Source: Cyanobacteria bacterium OH_CDB_20
GTDB lineage: Bacteria > Cyanobacteriota > Vampirovibrionia > Gastranaerophilales > Gastranaerophilaceae
Assembly: GCA_023415935.1 (NCBI GenBank)
Contig: JAEZIX010000066.1
Location: 1 to 6,433, forward strand
Direction of reading: 5' to 3'
DNA: 6,433 nucleotides
Shown here one piece after another: positions 1 to 6,352 of the stretch (the first letter of the stretch is position 1; every line of letters starts with the position of its first letter). Under the pieces are notes generated by a model, which made no database searches, was not told where the DNA came from, and was given only the letters and a program-made list of their open reading frames with translations. Both the position numbers and the translations under genes were made by a program.

Positions 1-10
1 CCGCACGAGG

Positions 11-32
11 TATACTAAATACATCGTTAGTA
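11..32 (+). promoter_or_regulatory. Putative promoter -10 region for the GAF/HD-GYP gene
   Basis: A TATACT hexamer at 11-16 (one mismatch from TATAAT) lies about 40 bases before the ATG at 57. Any -35 box would fall off the left edge, so it cannot be checked. The stretch 11-32 is closely similar to 2288-2309 upstream of the methyltransferase gene (same TATACTAAA core, then GTT and TA at the same offsets), which supports a reused promoter. A transcript starting near 23 would have a leader of about 34 bases containing the AGGAAG ribosome binding site at 47-52. Confidence 0.45.
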
Positions 33-56
33 AATGAGAATTAAATAGGAAGACTC

Positions 57-1421
57 ATGAAGGAAGACAAGAAGACATATAACGCTTCTTTATTTGCAAG
101 AAGTGCCGAAGTATTAGATTCAGATCCATTAGAAGAGATTTTTGCCCTCAATTTGGGTGACTTTTTGTCAGAGCATCTTATCTCTGATGAACTTGCTGAA
201 AAAATAGCAAAACACCCTGTTGATAAGATTCAAAGTCTTAAAAATCAATTAAAGGAACTGATTTCAATATATTCTATAAATAATACGCTTAAAGTTTTAG
301 GCTTTAACAATAAAGAAGATTATATTATTTACAATTCAATAGCGAAAACAATTAAGCAAATGCTTGATATTGATGCTTGCCACATTTATCTATCTAAAGA
401 AAATGCAAAAGGGCTTGATAAAACCAATAACGATATAGTGCTTGCCGGTTCTTCGTTGAATTTTACTGAAGATATTTATGCTTACGATATTGGAGCAAAA
501 TATTCAGATAACAGTATTGTTGTAAAAGCATTTCAATCTAAACAAAGCATTGAATTTTCTGAATTCTCAAAAGGCGGTTTTGCTTCAGTTAAAAAATTGG
601 ATGAAGATAAAGTAGAATACTACGTTGCAATTCCTATGCATAATAATGCTGAAACAGTCGGCGTTATTGTTCTTCAGAACTATACTGACAAAAAGTTAAA
701 CAATGAGTTTATTGAACTTGTAGAAATAACAGCAAAACTTTTTGCTACTTCAATGGTGTTGCAAAAGATTACTGAAGAAACTTCTAACCTTATTAATCAA
801 GAAGATGTTTCTTTAACAGAGCTTCAGCACGCAAGAGCAGAACTTACTGCAATTATTGGTGACTTAGGTGATGAGCAGCAACAGTTTGTAGAAAATCTTG
901 CAAGAGCAGTTGATGCAAAGAGCAGTTTTAAAGTTCGTCACTCTGAAATGGTTGCAGAACTCGCTAATCAGATATCTGCGCATCTTGAACTCAATGAAAA
1001 AACTAAGGATTTAATATATTATGCAGCACTTTTGCGTAATATCGGAAAAATAATTCTTCCTCAAGAAATTTTCAATAAAAAAGAAAAACTTTCTAAAGAA
1101 GATTGGGAAAAACTTCAAAACCACCCTAACGTTGGCGTAAATTTGCTTATGAGCATAAATTTCTTATCAGAAGTTATACCTTATATCCATTATCACAAAG
1201 AACGTTGGGATGGAAAAGGTGAACCAGAAGGTTTGAGCGGATACAGTATTCCTCTTGGTTCAAGAATAGTTGCAATCGCAGATGCTTTCTGCGCACTTGT
1301 AAGTAAAAGATCATACAGAGATGCAATACCTGTTGAAAAAGCATTAGAAATTATCAAAGAAGAGTCTCAAATAAAATGGGATCCGATACTTGTTGATGCT
1401 TTGATTCAGATTAAATCTTAG
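57..1421 (+). CDS. GAF domain protein with degenerate HD-GYP domain
   Basis: A cytosolic signalling-type protein of 454 residues, with no signal peptide or membrane segment. Residues 1-85 are a helical N-terminus I do not recognise. Residues about 85-235 look like a GAF sensor domain, ending in a typical strand-helix region (AIPMHNNAETVGVIVLQ). A coiled-coil-like linker (about 238-285) leads to an HD-GYP domain at about 285-452. Family members normally hydrolyse cyclic di-GMP using a two- or three-metal site. Retained here are H295, K331, H356 (NHP), H380, the RWDGKG stretch and D410. The central HD dyad is R327-N328 (LLRNIGK instead of LLHDIGK), the HHE motif is HKE (K381), and GYP is GEP (E389). 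Phosphodiesterase activity is therefore doubtful, and a regulatory or ligand-binding role is more likely. The start is supported by AGGAAG at 47-52. The next gene follows after 32 bases with no terminator, suggesting an operon. The fold call is firm; the loss of activity is an inference from residues. Confidence 0.9.
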   Translation: MKEDKKTYNASLFARSAEVLDSDPLEEIFALNLGDFLSEHLISDELAEKIAKHPVDKIQSLKNQLKELISIYSINNTLKVLGFNNKEDYIIYNSIAKTIKQMLDIDACHIYLSKENAKGLDKTNNDIVLAGSSLNFTEDIYAYDIGAKYSDNSIVVKAFQSKQSIEFSEFSKGGFASVKKLDEDKVEYYVAIPMHNNAETVGVIVLQNYTDKKLNNEFIELVEITAKLFATSMVLQKITEETSNLINQEDVSLTELQHARAELTAIIGDLGDEQQQFVENLARAVDAKSSFKVRHSEMVAELANQISAHLELNEKTKDLIYYAALLRNIGKIILPQEIFNKKEKLSKEDWEKLQNHPNVGVNLLMSINFLSEVIPYIHYHKERWDGKGEPEGLSGYSIPLGSRIVAIADAFCALVSKRSYRDAIPVEKALEIIKEESQIKWDPILVDALIQIKS

Positions 1422-1453
1422 GTCCACAAACCACAAATATTAGAGAAAAAATT

Positions 1454-2248
1454 ATGAAAAAAATATTAATATGCTTAATGCTTATAGTATTGAGTGCAAC
1501 AACTGCATTTGGAGCTGCCGCTTCAAAAAACAAGTCATCTAAGGCGATAGATATCGAAATGGAGACAAAAGACGGCTTTGTTATAACAGCAAAACTCTAT
1601 ACACCTCCAAAGAAAAACAAAAAATATCCTCTTGTTGTGCTTTTGCACTCATTGGGTTATTCAAGCAAATATTGGGGTTCTATTCCTACCGATTTTCAAA
1701 AAGCAGGACTTGCTGTTTTGGCTGTTGATTTTAGAGGCCATGGTACCAGTGTAAATGATACAAAGTTCAGGAAATATAACTGGATTTATATGCCTAAAAC
1801 TACATATTCACATTATCCGCAAGATGTTTTGGATTTGCTTGTTTATGTAAATGATAATTATAAAAATGTTGCGGTAAATCATCTTGCTTTTATTGGTGCT
1901 GATATTGGTGCAAATACCGCTATTCTTGCATCTCAAAAACTAAAGACCAATCCAGTTGCTATGGTTCTTATATGCCCTACAGAAAAATTTAAGGGTTTGT
2001 ATACGCCAATTGCCATTGCTAATTTGGGTAAAACTCCTATTTTATTTGTTTATAGTGGAAAAGATTCATATTCCAAAGGCCAAACAGCTTACTTAAAGAG
2101 GTTTGTCCAAGGAGCTTATGGAGAAAAAGTCTTTCCTAATGGCGGTTTTGGCATGCTAATGCTTAAGCTCAACAAGGGTATGGACATAACTCTTACAAAT
2201 TGGGTTGTATCTCAATTCAATGCTTCATTTACAGCTCCAAAAAAATAA
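1454..2248 (+). CDS. Exported alpha/beta-hydrolase-fold protein, catalytic triad substituted
   Basis: A 264-residue protein with a Sec signal peptide (KK at 2-3, hydrophobic core about 4-18, probable cleavage after AFG at 18-20), so likely periplasmic or secreted. The mature part resembles the dienelactone hydrolase/serine aminopeptidase S33 type of alpha/beta hydrolase: substrate strand GFVITAKLYTP (41-51), oxyanion region VVLLHSLG (61-68), then VDFRGHGTS (91-99). The nucleophile elbow, normally GxSxG, reads GADIGAN, placing Asp150 where Ser is expected. The acid position is kept (GKD, D204), but the usual HG near the C-terminus reads GGFG, with Phe232 in place of His. No histidine occurs after His143. 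The protein is therefore either a non-enzymatic fold member or uses different chemistry; Asp nucleophiles exist in dehalogenases and epoxide hydrolases, but those retain the His. It lies 32 bases after the GAF/HD-GYP gene and probably shares its mRNA. The upstream purine stretch (AGAGA, 1442-1446) is a weak ribosome binding site. Its substrate or partner is unknown. Confidence 0.85.
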   Translation: MKKILICLMLIVLSATTAFGAAASKNKSSKAIDIEMETKDGFVITAKLYTPPKKNKKYPLVVLLHSLGYSSKYWGSIPTDFQKAGLAVLAVDFRGHGTSVNDTKFRKYNWIYMPKTTYSHYPQDVLDLLVYVNDNYKNVAVNHLAFIGADIGANTAILASQKLKTNPVAMVLICPTEKFKGLYTPIAIANLGKTPILFVYSGKDSYSKGQTAYLKRFVQGAYGEKVFPNGGFGMLMLKLNKGMDITLTNWVVSQFNASFTAPKK

Positions 2249-2265
2249 TTCATACAAATCTACGA

Positions 2266-2293
2266 TTTAAAATACTCTTCAAAGCAATATACT
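2266..2293 (+). promoter_or_regulatory. Putative sigma-70-type promoter for the methyltransferase gene
   Basis: TTTAAA at 2266-2271 (four of six to TTGACA), a 16-base spacer and TATACT at 2288-2293 form a plausible promoter in the 78-base gap before the methyltransferase gene. The -10 and the following bases match the element at 11-32. Transcription would start near 2300 and leave a leader of about 27 bases. No terminator hairpin is evident between the stop at 2248 and this site, so read-through from the upstream gene pair is also possible. Confidence 0.45.
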
Positions 2294-2326
2294 AAACAAA
2301 TAGTTGATATATTTAATTGGGGATGT

Positions 2327-3208
2327 ATGGCACGTTTAAGCAATAAAAAAGTAAAACAGGATTTTTCTAAACCTGATTTAAAGATAGTTGAAAAATCGAA
2401 GGTTTTGACAAAACCATATAGTGATATCGATTTAAACAGATGGAAAGAATATCCGAATGTTAAAACCGATACCTGGTGGGAATTTTCTTCTCGTGATAAT
2501 ACAGGTAAACATTCAAACGAATACCATGGAAATTATATCCCTCAGATTGCTCAGCAATTTTATGAAAGATTTACCAAAAAAGATGATATAGTTTTAGACT
2601 TATTTCTTGGTTCTGGAACTTCTGCTATTGAAGCTCTAAATATGGGCAGAAGATGTATTGGAGTTGAGCTTAAGCCTGAACTTGCAGAAAAAGTCAGTGA
2701 AAAATTTACTCCGAAAGAGCTTGTTACTGATGTTAATATAATTTGCGCAGATAGCTCTTCTAGTTTGGCTGTAGACAAAGTAAAAGCAAGATTAGACATA
2801 ATGGGACGTGATAAGGCTCAATTTTTGATGCTTCACCCTCCATACGATGATATTATTAAGTTTTCGGATAAGAAAGAAGACTTGTCAAATTGTTCTTCAA
2901 CTGATGAATTTTATGAGCTTTTTGAAAAAGTTGCCAAAAACGGATATGATTTGCTTGAAAAAGGAAGATTTGCAGCGCTTATAATTGGCGATAAATATGC
3001 TAATGCTCAGATTTATCCTTTAGGCTCAGAATGCGCAAAAAGAATGACTGATCTTGGCTTCATTATGAAAGCAATTATTGTCAAAAATATTGAAGGAAAT
3101 GAAAGAGCAAAAGGCAAAACAGCTAATTTATGGCGTTATAGAGCCTTAAACGGCGCTTTCTATATCTTTAGGCACGAATATATTTATCTTTTCCAAAAAG
3201 TTAAATAA
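2327..3208 (+). CDS. Solitary DNA methyltransferase (N4-cytosine/N6-adenine type, HPPY motif)
   Basis: A 293-residue AdoMet-dependent methyltransferase, most likely acting on amino groups of DNA bases. After a lysine-rich N-terminus (1-30) comes a motif X-like region (WWEFSSRDNTGKHSNEYHGNY, 50-70, then IPQIAQQF). Motif I follows as DLFLGSGTS (91-99), with the ribose-binding acid in GVEL (E114) and a motif III acid at D142. The catalytic motif IV is HPPY (170-173), followed by DDIIKFS and DLS. The C-terminal part (about 193-290) carries the GD (221-222) and HEYIYLF (283-289) strands. The order X-I-IV is gamma-like. HPPY instead of DPPY or SPPY, together with the II-K/R-F/Y-S and DLS context, is as I recall it characteristic of one branch of N4/N6 methylases, so it need not mean inactivation. 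No sizeable target-recognition insert and no restriction endonuclease are visible, so it looks like an orphan regulatory or phage-derived modification enzyme. The GGGGA at 2319-2323 is unusually close (3 bases) to the ATG, but no better in-frame start is seen. The target base and recognition site cannot be read from sequence. Confidence 0.85.
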   Translation: MARLSNKKVKQDFSKPDLKIVEKSKVLTKPYSDIDLNRWKEYPNVKTDTWWEFSSRDNTGKHSNEYHGNYIPQIAQQFYERFTKKDDIVLDLFLGSGTSAIEALNMGRRCIGVELKPELAEKVSEKFTPKELVTDVNIICADSSSSLAVDKVKARLDIMGRDKAQFLMLHPPYDDIIKFSDKKEDLSNCSSTDEFYELFEKVAKNGYDLLEKGRFAALIIGDKYANAQIYPLGSECAKRMTDLGFIMKAIIVKNIEGNERAKGKTANLWRYRALNGAFYIFRHEYIYLFQKVK

Positions 3209-3218
3209 CAAATGCATG

Positions 3219-3227
3219 TGGTAAAAT
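3219..3227 (+). promoter_or_regulatory. Extended -10 promoter abutting the ATG (probable leaderless mRNA)
   Basis: TGG followed by TAAAAT (TGnTAAAAT) is a good extended -10 element. The hexamer ends at 3227 and the ATG of the next gene is at 3234, so the expected start of transcription, about 6-8 bases downstream, coincides with the start codon. The 3228-3233 interval contains no Shine-Dalgarno sequence. There is no convincing -35 box at the proper distance, which is typical for extended -10 promoters. Confidence 0.5.
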
Positions 3228-3233
3228 CTTAGT

Positions 3234-4508
3234 ATGAAAAAGATTTTATTGGTATTTTTAATATTTTTCTTTGGGAATATTTCTTTTGCAGGCGATATAG
3301 AATCCGGCTTAAGCGCTTACAACAGCGGAAATTATAATGTTGCAAAACAGTATTTTGAAGCTGCGCTTAAAACAAATTCTAAGAATCAAAAAGCAAGAAT
3401 ATATTTAGCAGATACTCTTGCAAAACTTGGGGATTTTGATGTTGCAAAAGAACAGTATAAAATTGCAATTTCTCAGGATTTTACTTCTGAAGATGCTATA
3501 AAAGCAAGAAATTCTCTTGCTCTTTTAAACGGCAGCCTGCAAAGACTGGAGCTAAAAAAATATCATTATGGGGATAAAGAATTTCTTGACGAGTACTATA
3601 AAAATACAAAGTTAAGAAAGTGGCAGAAACTTCCTGTTTCAGTTTATATTCCTGAAAATGAAAGTAAAGCTGTTGTGCAGAAGGCATTTTTAGAATGGGA
3701 ACTAAAAACTGCAAAAGCAGTTAATTTTGAAGATGCAAAATCAGCCCAGGATGCTGATATAAAAGTAAATTTTGTAGATATTTCTGCCATAAACCCCGAA
3801 AATCGTTTTGTAGAAGCTGATTGTAAGTTCAATGGAGATTATGTTTCATCTGCTAACTTGAAAGTTGCAACAAAACTAGCAAGTGGAGAGCAGGTTCCCG
3901 AAGACTCATTGTATAATTCGCTTTTGCACGAGATAGGTCATGCCATAGGGCTATCTGCAAATACTCAAGATCAGTATGATGCTATGTCAAACCCCAATCA
4001 AAGGGCAATAAAACAGCTATCTGCTCAAGATGTCAGAACTGTTAAACTTGCATATCAAGCACCAAAAGAGGAAATTAAACCTTCTTCAGATAAATCAAAA
4101 CTTGAAAAAGCTAAATTTGAAATTGAAAGCATGCCTTCAAATGCTGATGGGTGGCAAAAAATGGGCGATGTTTATTTTGCAAAAAAGAATTATTATGCTG
4201 CAAACGAATGTTATCTTAAGGCAGTAGGTTTTACATCGAGAAAACCTGCCTTGTATCTTAATATGACAAAATCATATTCTGCGCTAACTAAGTACCATGA
4301 TGCAATTTTATATGGAAGAAGAGGGCTTACGATTGACCCAAATAATGCCTCAATATTAAAAGAAGTAATGTCAGCTTATAAAAAGACTAAAAATCAGGAA
4401 GAAGCAAAGCTGTTCCTTGAAACTTATTTAAAAAAATACCCTAAATTAAAAAATAACCCTGAGATTAAGCCTTTTGTCGAAGATTATAAAATTGATGCTA
4501 AAAAATAA
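3234..4508 (+). CDS. Exported TPR protein with embedded matrixin-like metalloprotease domain
   Basis: A 424-residue exported protein. A signal peptide (1-19, cleavage after SFA) is followed by about two TPR repeats (22-88). A matrixin/metzincin-like domain spans about 128-275: it opens with the RKWQKLPVSVYIP strand, then AFLEWEL and a DADIKVNF strand (173-180). Further helical TPR repeats follow at about 305-400. The zinc motif is HEIGHAIGL (H232, E233, H236), with a Met-turn at M251. Compared with the cyanobacterial-style M10A pattern HExxHxxGxxxH, the third ligand position is Asn243, not His, although the distance to the Met-turn fits exactly. Two His ligands and the general-base Glu remain, so activity may be reduced, altered or absent. 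TPR arrays on both sides suggest binding of a protein partner or substrate in the periplasm or envelope. The gene starts 25 bases after the methyltransferase stop, has its own putative promoter and lacks a ribosome binding site. Its stop codon overlaps the terminator stem. Function beyond fold is unknown. Confidence 0.85.
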   Translation: MKKILLVFLIFFFGNISFAGDIESGLSAYNSGNYNVAKQYFEAALKTNSKNQKARIYLADTLAKLGDFDVAKEQYKIAISQDFTSEDAIKARNSLALLNGSLQRLELKKYHYGDKEFLDEYYKNTKLRKWQKLPVSVYIPENESKAVVQKAFLEWELKTAKAVNFEDAKSAQDADIKVNFVDISAINPENRFVEADCKFNGDYVSSANLKVATKLASGEQVPEDSLYNSLLHEIGHAIGLSANTQDQYDAMSNPNQRAIKQLSAQDVRTVKLAYQAPKEEIKPSSDKSKLEKAKFEIESMPSNADGWQKMGDVYFAKKNYYAANECYLKAVGFTSRKPALYLNMTKSYSALTKYHDAILYGRRGLTIDPNNASILKEVMSAYKKTKNQEEAKLFLETYLKKYPKLKNNPEIKPFVEDYKIDAKK

Positions 4509-4533
4509 AACCGGAAGAATTAACTTCCGGTTT
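4508..4533. terminator. Bidirectional rho-independent terminator between convergent genes
   Basis: A perfect 10-base-pair stem (4508-4517 with 4524-4533, arms AAACCGGAAG and CTTCCGGTTT) closes a 6-base loop. On the plus strand it is followed by a T-rich tract (TTT ATATTTATTTT, to about 4544). On the minus strand it is followed by the complement of the A-rich tract at 4501-4510. It therefore serves both the TPR-matrixin gene, whose stop codon ends inside the stem, and the hydrogenase gene, which ends 46 bases to the right. Confidence 0.88.
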
Positions 4534-4541
4534 ATATTTAT

Positions 4542-4577
4542 TTTGCTATTTTGGTGTAGTATTTCGATGATAGCAAA
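4542..4577 (-). repeat. Inverted repeat just after the hydrogenase stop codon
   Basis: TTTGCTAT at 4542-4549 and ATAGCAAA at 4570-4577 are perfect 8-base inverted repeats around a 20-base spacer, beginning 2 bases beyond the hydrogenase stop. The stem is AT-rich and the loop long, so it is a weak hairpin at best. It could protect the 3' end of the hydrogenase mRNA or be a chance pairing in AT-rich sequence. Confidence 0.3.
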
Positions 4578-4579
4578 TA

Positions 4580-6334
4580 TTATTTAAGGTCTTTATATGA
4601 ACCTGTGTATTTGTCTCCGTAGCTTGTGTGAAGCATTTCGTGAGCTTTATGAGAGTTTGGCGCACCAAAGTATTCTTCATAAATTTTCTTGATTGCAGGA
4701 TTGTCGTGTGATTTTCTGTAGTTGCAGTTTTTATCATCAGCGTATAAACCTTTTGAACGTTCTTCTTTTATGTGAGAATCGTTGCAGCTTAGAGGTTGTC
4801 CACCACCGTTGATACATCCGCCAGGACAAGCCATAACTTCAAGCATTTGATAGTCAGCTTTTCCTTCTTTAACTTCCTGAATGCATTTTTCAGCTTCTTT
4901 TAATGTGCTTACTACTTTGACTTTAATTTTTGTTCCGTTAAGGTCAAGTTCAGTAATTTTTGATTTATCAAGTCCACGCATTGTTTTTATATCAACGTCT
5001 TGAAGAGTTTTTCCTGTTGCAAGTTCGTATGCAGTTCTAGCCGCCGCTTCAGCAACACCGCCTGATGTACCGAAAATGGTTCCAGCACCTGTGAATTCGC
5101 CATAAGGGAAATCACCATCGATTGGTTCTAATTCGTCAAGTTTGATACCTGCTGATTTAATCATTTTGCCAAGTTCTTGAGTTGTAAGAACATAATCAAC
5201 ATCAGGTCTTCCGTCTGTCATTAATTGAGGACGTGTTGTATCTGTTTTCTTAGCAGTACAAGGCATAATTGATACGCTTACAAGTTTTTCAGGATCAATG
5301 TTGAATTTTTCAGGTACAAATTTTCTTATAACTGAAGCAAGCATTCCTTGAGGTGATTTGCAAGTTGATAAGTGCGGAATCATTTCAGGATGAGCTTTTT
5401 CAACATATGTAACCCAAGCTGGGCAGCAAGATGTGAAGATTGGAAGGTTTTTGTTTTCCTTAAGTCTTGATAAGAACTCTGTTCCTTCTTCCATAATAGT
5501 AAGGTCAGCTGAGAAATTAGTATCAAATACTAAATCAAAGCCGATTGCTTTTAGTGCTGCATTTATTAATTTTATAGTGTTTTCGCCTGGTTTTAAGCCA
5601 AACATTTCACCGAGTGCAACACGAACTGCAGGTGCAATTTGTGCAACAACTTTTTTCTCAGGGTTTGTAATTTCAGCCCAAACTTTTTCAACATCATTCT
5701 TGATAGTCAAAGCGCCGGTAGGACATACCGCAACGCATTGTCCGCAGAATACACAGTCAACTTCGTCTAAGTGTTTTCCGCCCATAGGCTGAACAACAGT
5801 GTTACAGCCTCTGTTTGCAAAACCTAATACACTGTGTCCTTGATGTTCTGCACAAGCTCTTACGCAAGCTCCGCAAAGGATACATTTATTAGGGTCACGT
5901 ACGATAGCAGGGTTAGTATCATCTAAGATGCCCATTTTATCTTCTGCTTCTTTTTCATATGTAAGAGTTTTAAGCCCGTATTCTTCAGAATATTGTTGAA
6001 GTTCGCAGCTTCCTGAGCGTTCGCAAGTTAAGCAAGAACGGTCATGGTTTGCAAGTAGAAGTTCAAGAACTGTTTTTCTGATTCTTCTTGTTCTTGCAGT
6101 ATTTGTTAGAACTTTTATATTCGGTTCAGGAGGCATTGTGCAAGAAGAGTTAATCATTGTTCTACCGTTAGGGTATTCAATCTCTACAACGCACATTCTG
6201 CAAGCACCAAAAGGTGTAAGGTCAGGTCTGTAGCAGAATGTAGGTACGTTGAATCCTGCCTTCCTTATAACTTCTAAAAGGTTTGGTTCAGTTGTATATT
6301 CAACTTCTTTTCCGTTTATAAATAATGTACTCAT
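4580..6334 (-). CDS. hndD: [FeFe] hydrogenase catalytic subunit, NAD(P)-linked HndD/HydA type
   Basis: The catalytic subunit of a cytosolic multi-subunit [FeFe] hydrogenase that interconverts protons and H2 with NAD(P)H and possibly ferredoxin. The 584 residues carry, in order: a [2Fe-2S] ferredoxin-like domain (C34, C45, C48, C65); a His/Cys3 [4Fe-4S] site (H97, C101, C104, C110); two [4Fe-4S] sites (C151/154/157/161 and C194/197/200/204); the H-cluster domain; and a C-terminal small-subunit-like region (about 520-575, RKSHDNP, HEMLHTSY). H-cluster motifs are TSCCPAW (C304 ligand, C303 proton donor), MPCTAKK (C359) and EVMACPGGCINGGGQP (C503, C507). The proton-path residues E283, E286 and S323 are present, so it looks fully active. 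The residue matching the Glu of MPCxxKKxE is Asp365. Length and layout match HndD of Desulfovibrio; there is no extra C-terminal Fe-S extension as in Thermotoga HydA. AGAAGGA about 10 bases before the ATG supports the start. The preceding subunit gene ends 18 bases upstream, so the genes form an operon. The symbol is by family resemblance; bifurcation is inferred. Confidence 0.95.
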   Translation of the reverse strand: MSTLFINGKEVEYTTEPNLLEVIRKAGFNVPTFCYRPDLTPFGACRMCVVEIEYPNGRTMINSSCTMPPEPNIKVLTNTARTRRIRKTVLELLLANHDRSCLTCERSGSCELQQYSEEYGLKTLTYEKEAEDKMGILDDTNPAIVRDPNKCILCGACVRACAEHQGHSVLGFANRGCNTVVQPMGGKHLDEVDCVFCGQCVAVCPTGALTIKNDVEKVWAEITNPEKKVVAQIAPAVRVALGEMFGLKPGENTIKLINAALKAIGFDLVFDTNFSADLTIMEEGTEFLSRLKENKNLPIFTSCCPAWVTYVEKAHPEMIPHLSTCKSPQGMLASVIRKFVPEKFNIDPEKLVSVSIMPCTAKKTDTTRPQLMTDGRPDVDYVLTTQELGKMIKSAGIKLDELEPIDGDFPYGEFTGAGTIFGTSGGVAEAAARTAYELATGKTLQDVDIKTMRGLDKSKITELDLNGTKIKVKVVSTLKEAEKCIQEVKEGKADYQMLEVMACPGGCINGGGQPLSCNDSHIKEERSKGLYADDKNCNYRKSHDNPAIKKIYEEYFGAPNSHKAHEMLHTSYGDKYTGSYKDLK

Positions 6335-6352
6335 ATTCTTATATTCCTTCTG

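Noticed and set aside
1..56. Possible 3' end of an upstream gene at the left edge
   Set aside because: All three plus frames meet stops within this stretch, and too few codons are visible to tell a gene tail from intergenic sequence.
2560..2799. Minus-strand open frame inside the methyltransferase gene
   Set aside because: It lies wholly opposite a gene with clear family motifs, and its translation shows no recognisable motif or ribosome binding site.
2818..2850. HPPY as a sign of an inactivated methyltransferase
   Set aside because: The surrounding HPPY..II.FS and DLS context matches, to my recollection, a methylase branch where His is normal, so inactivation is not supported.
3496..3832. 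Two minus-strand frames and, at 4030-4227, one plus-strand frame within the TPR-matrixin gene
   Set aside because: They overlap a gene with a signal peptide and domain structure, and they have no own start signals or recognisable content.
4546..4737. Minus-strand small frame overlapping the hydrogenase 3' end
   Set aside because: It is out of frame with the hydrogenase C-terminus, whose RKSHDNP and HEMLHTSY motifs fix the true frame; no ribosome binding site was found.
5433..5792. Plus-strand open frame of 119 codons opposite the hydrogenase gene
   Set aside because: It is antisense to the highly conserved Fe-S and H-cluster coding region; Ser/Phe-rich composition is what antisense reading of this gene would give.
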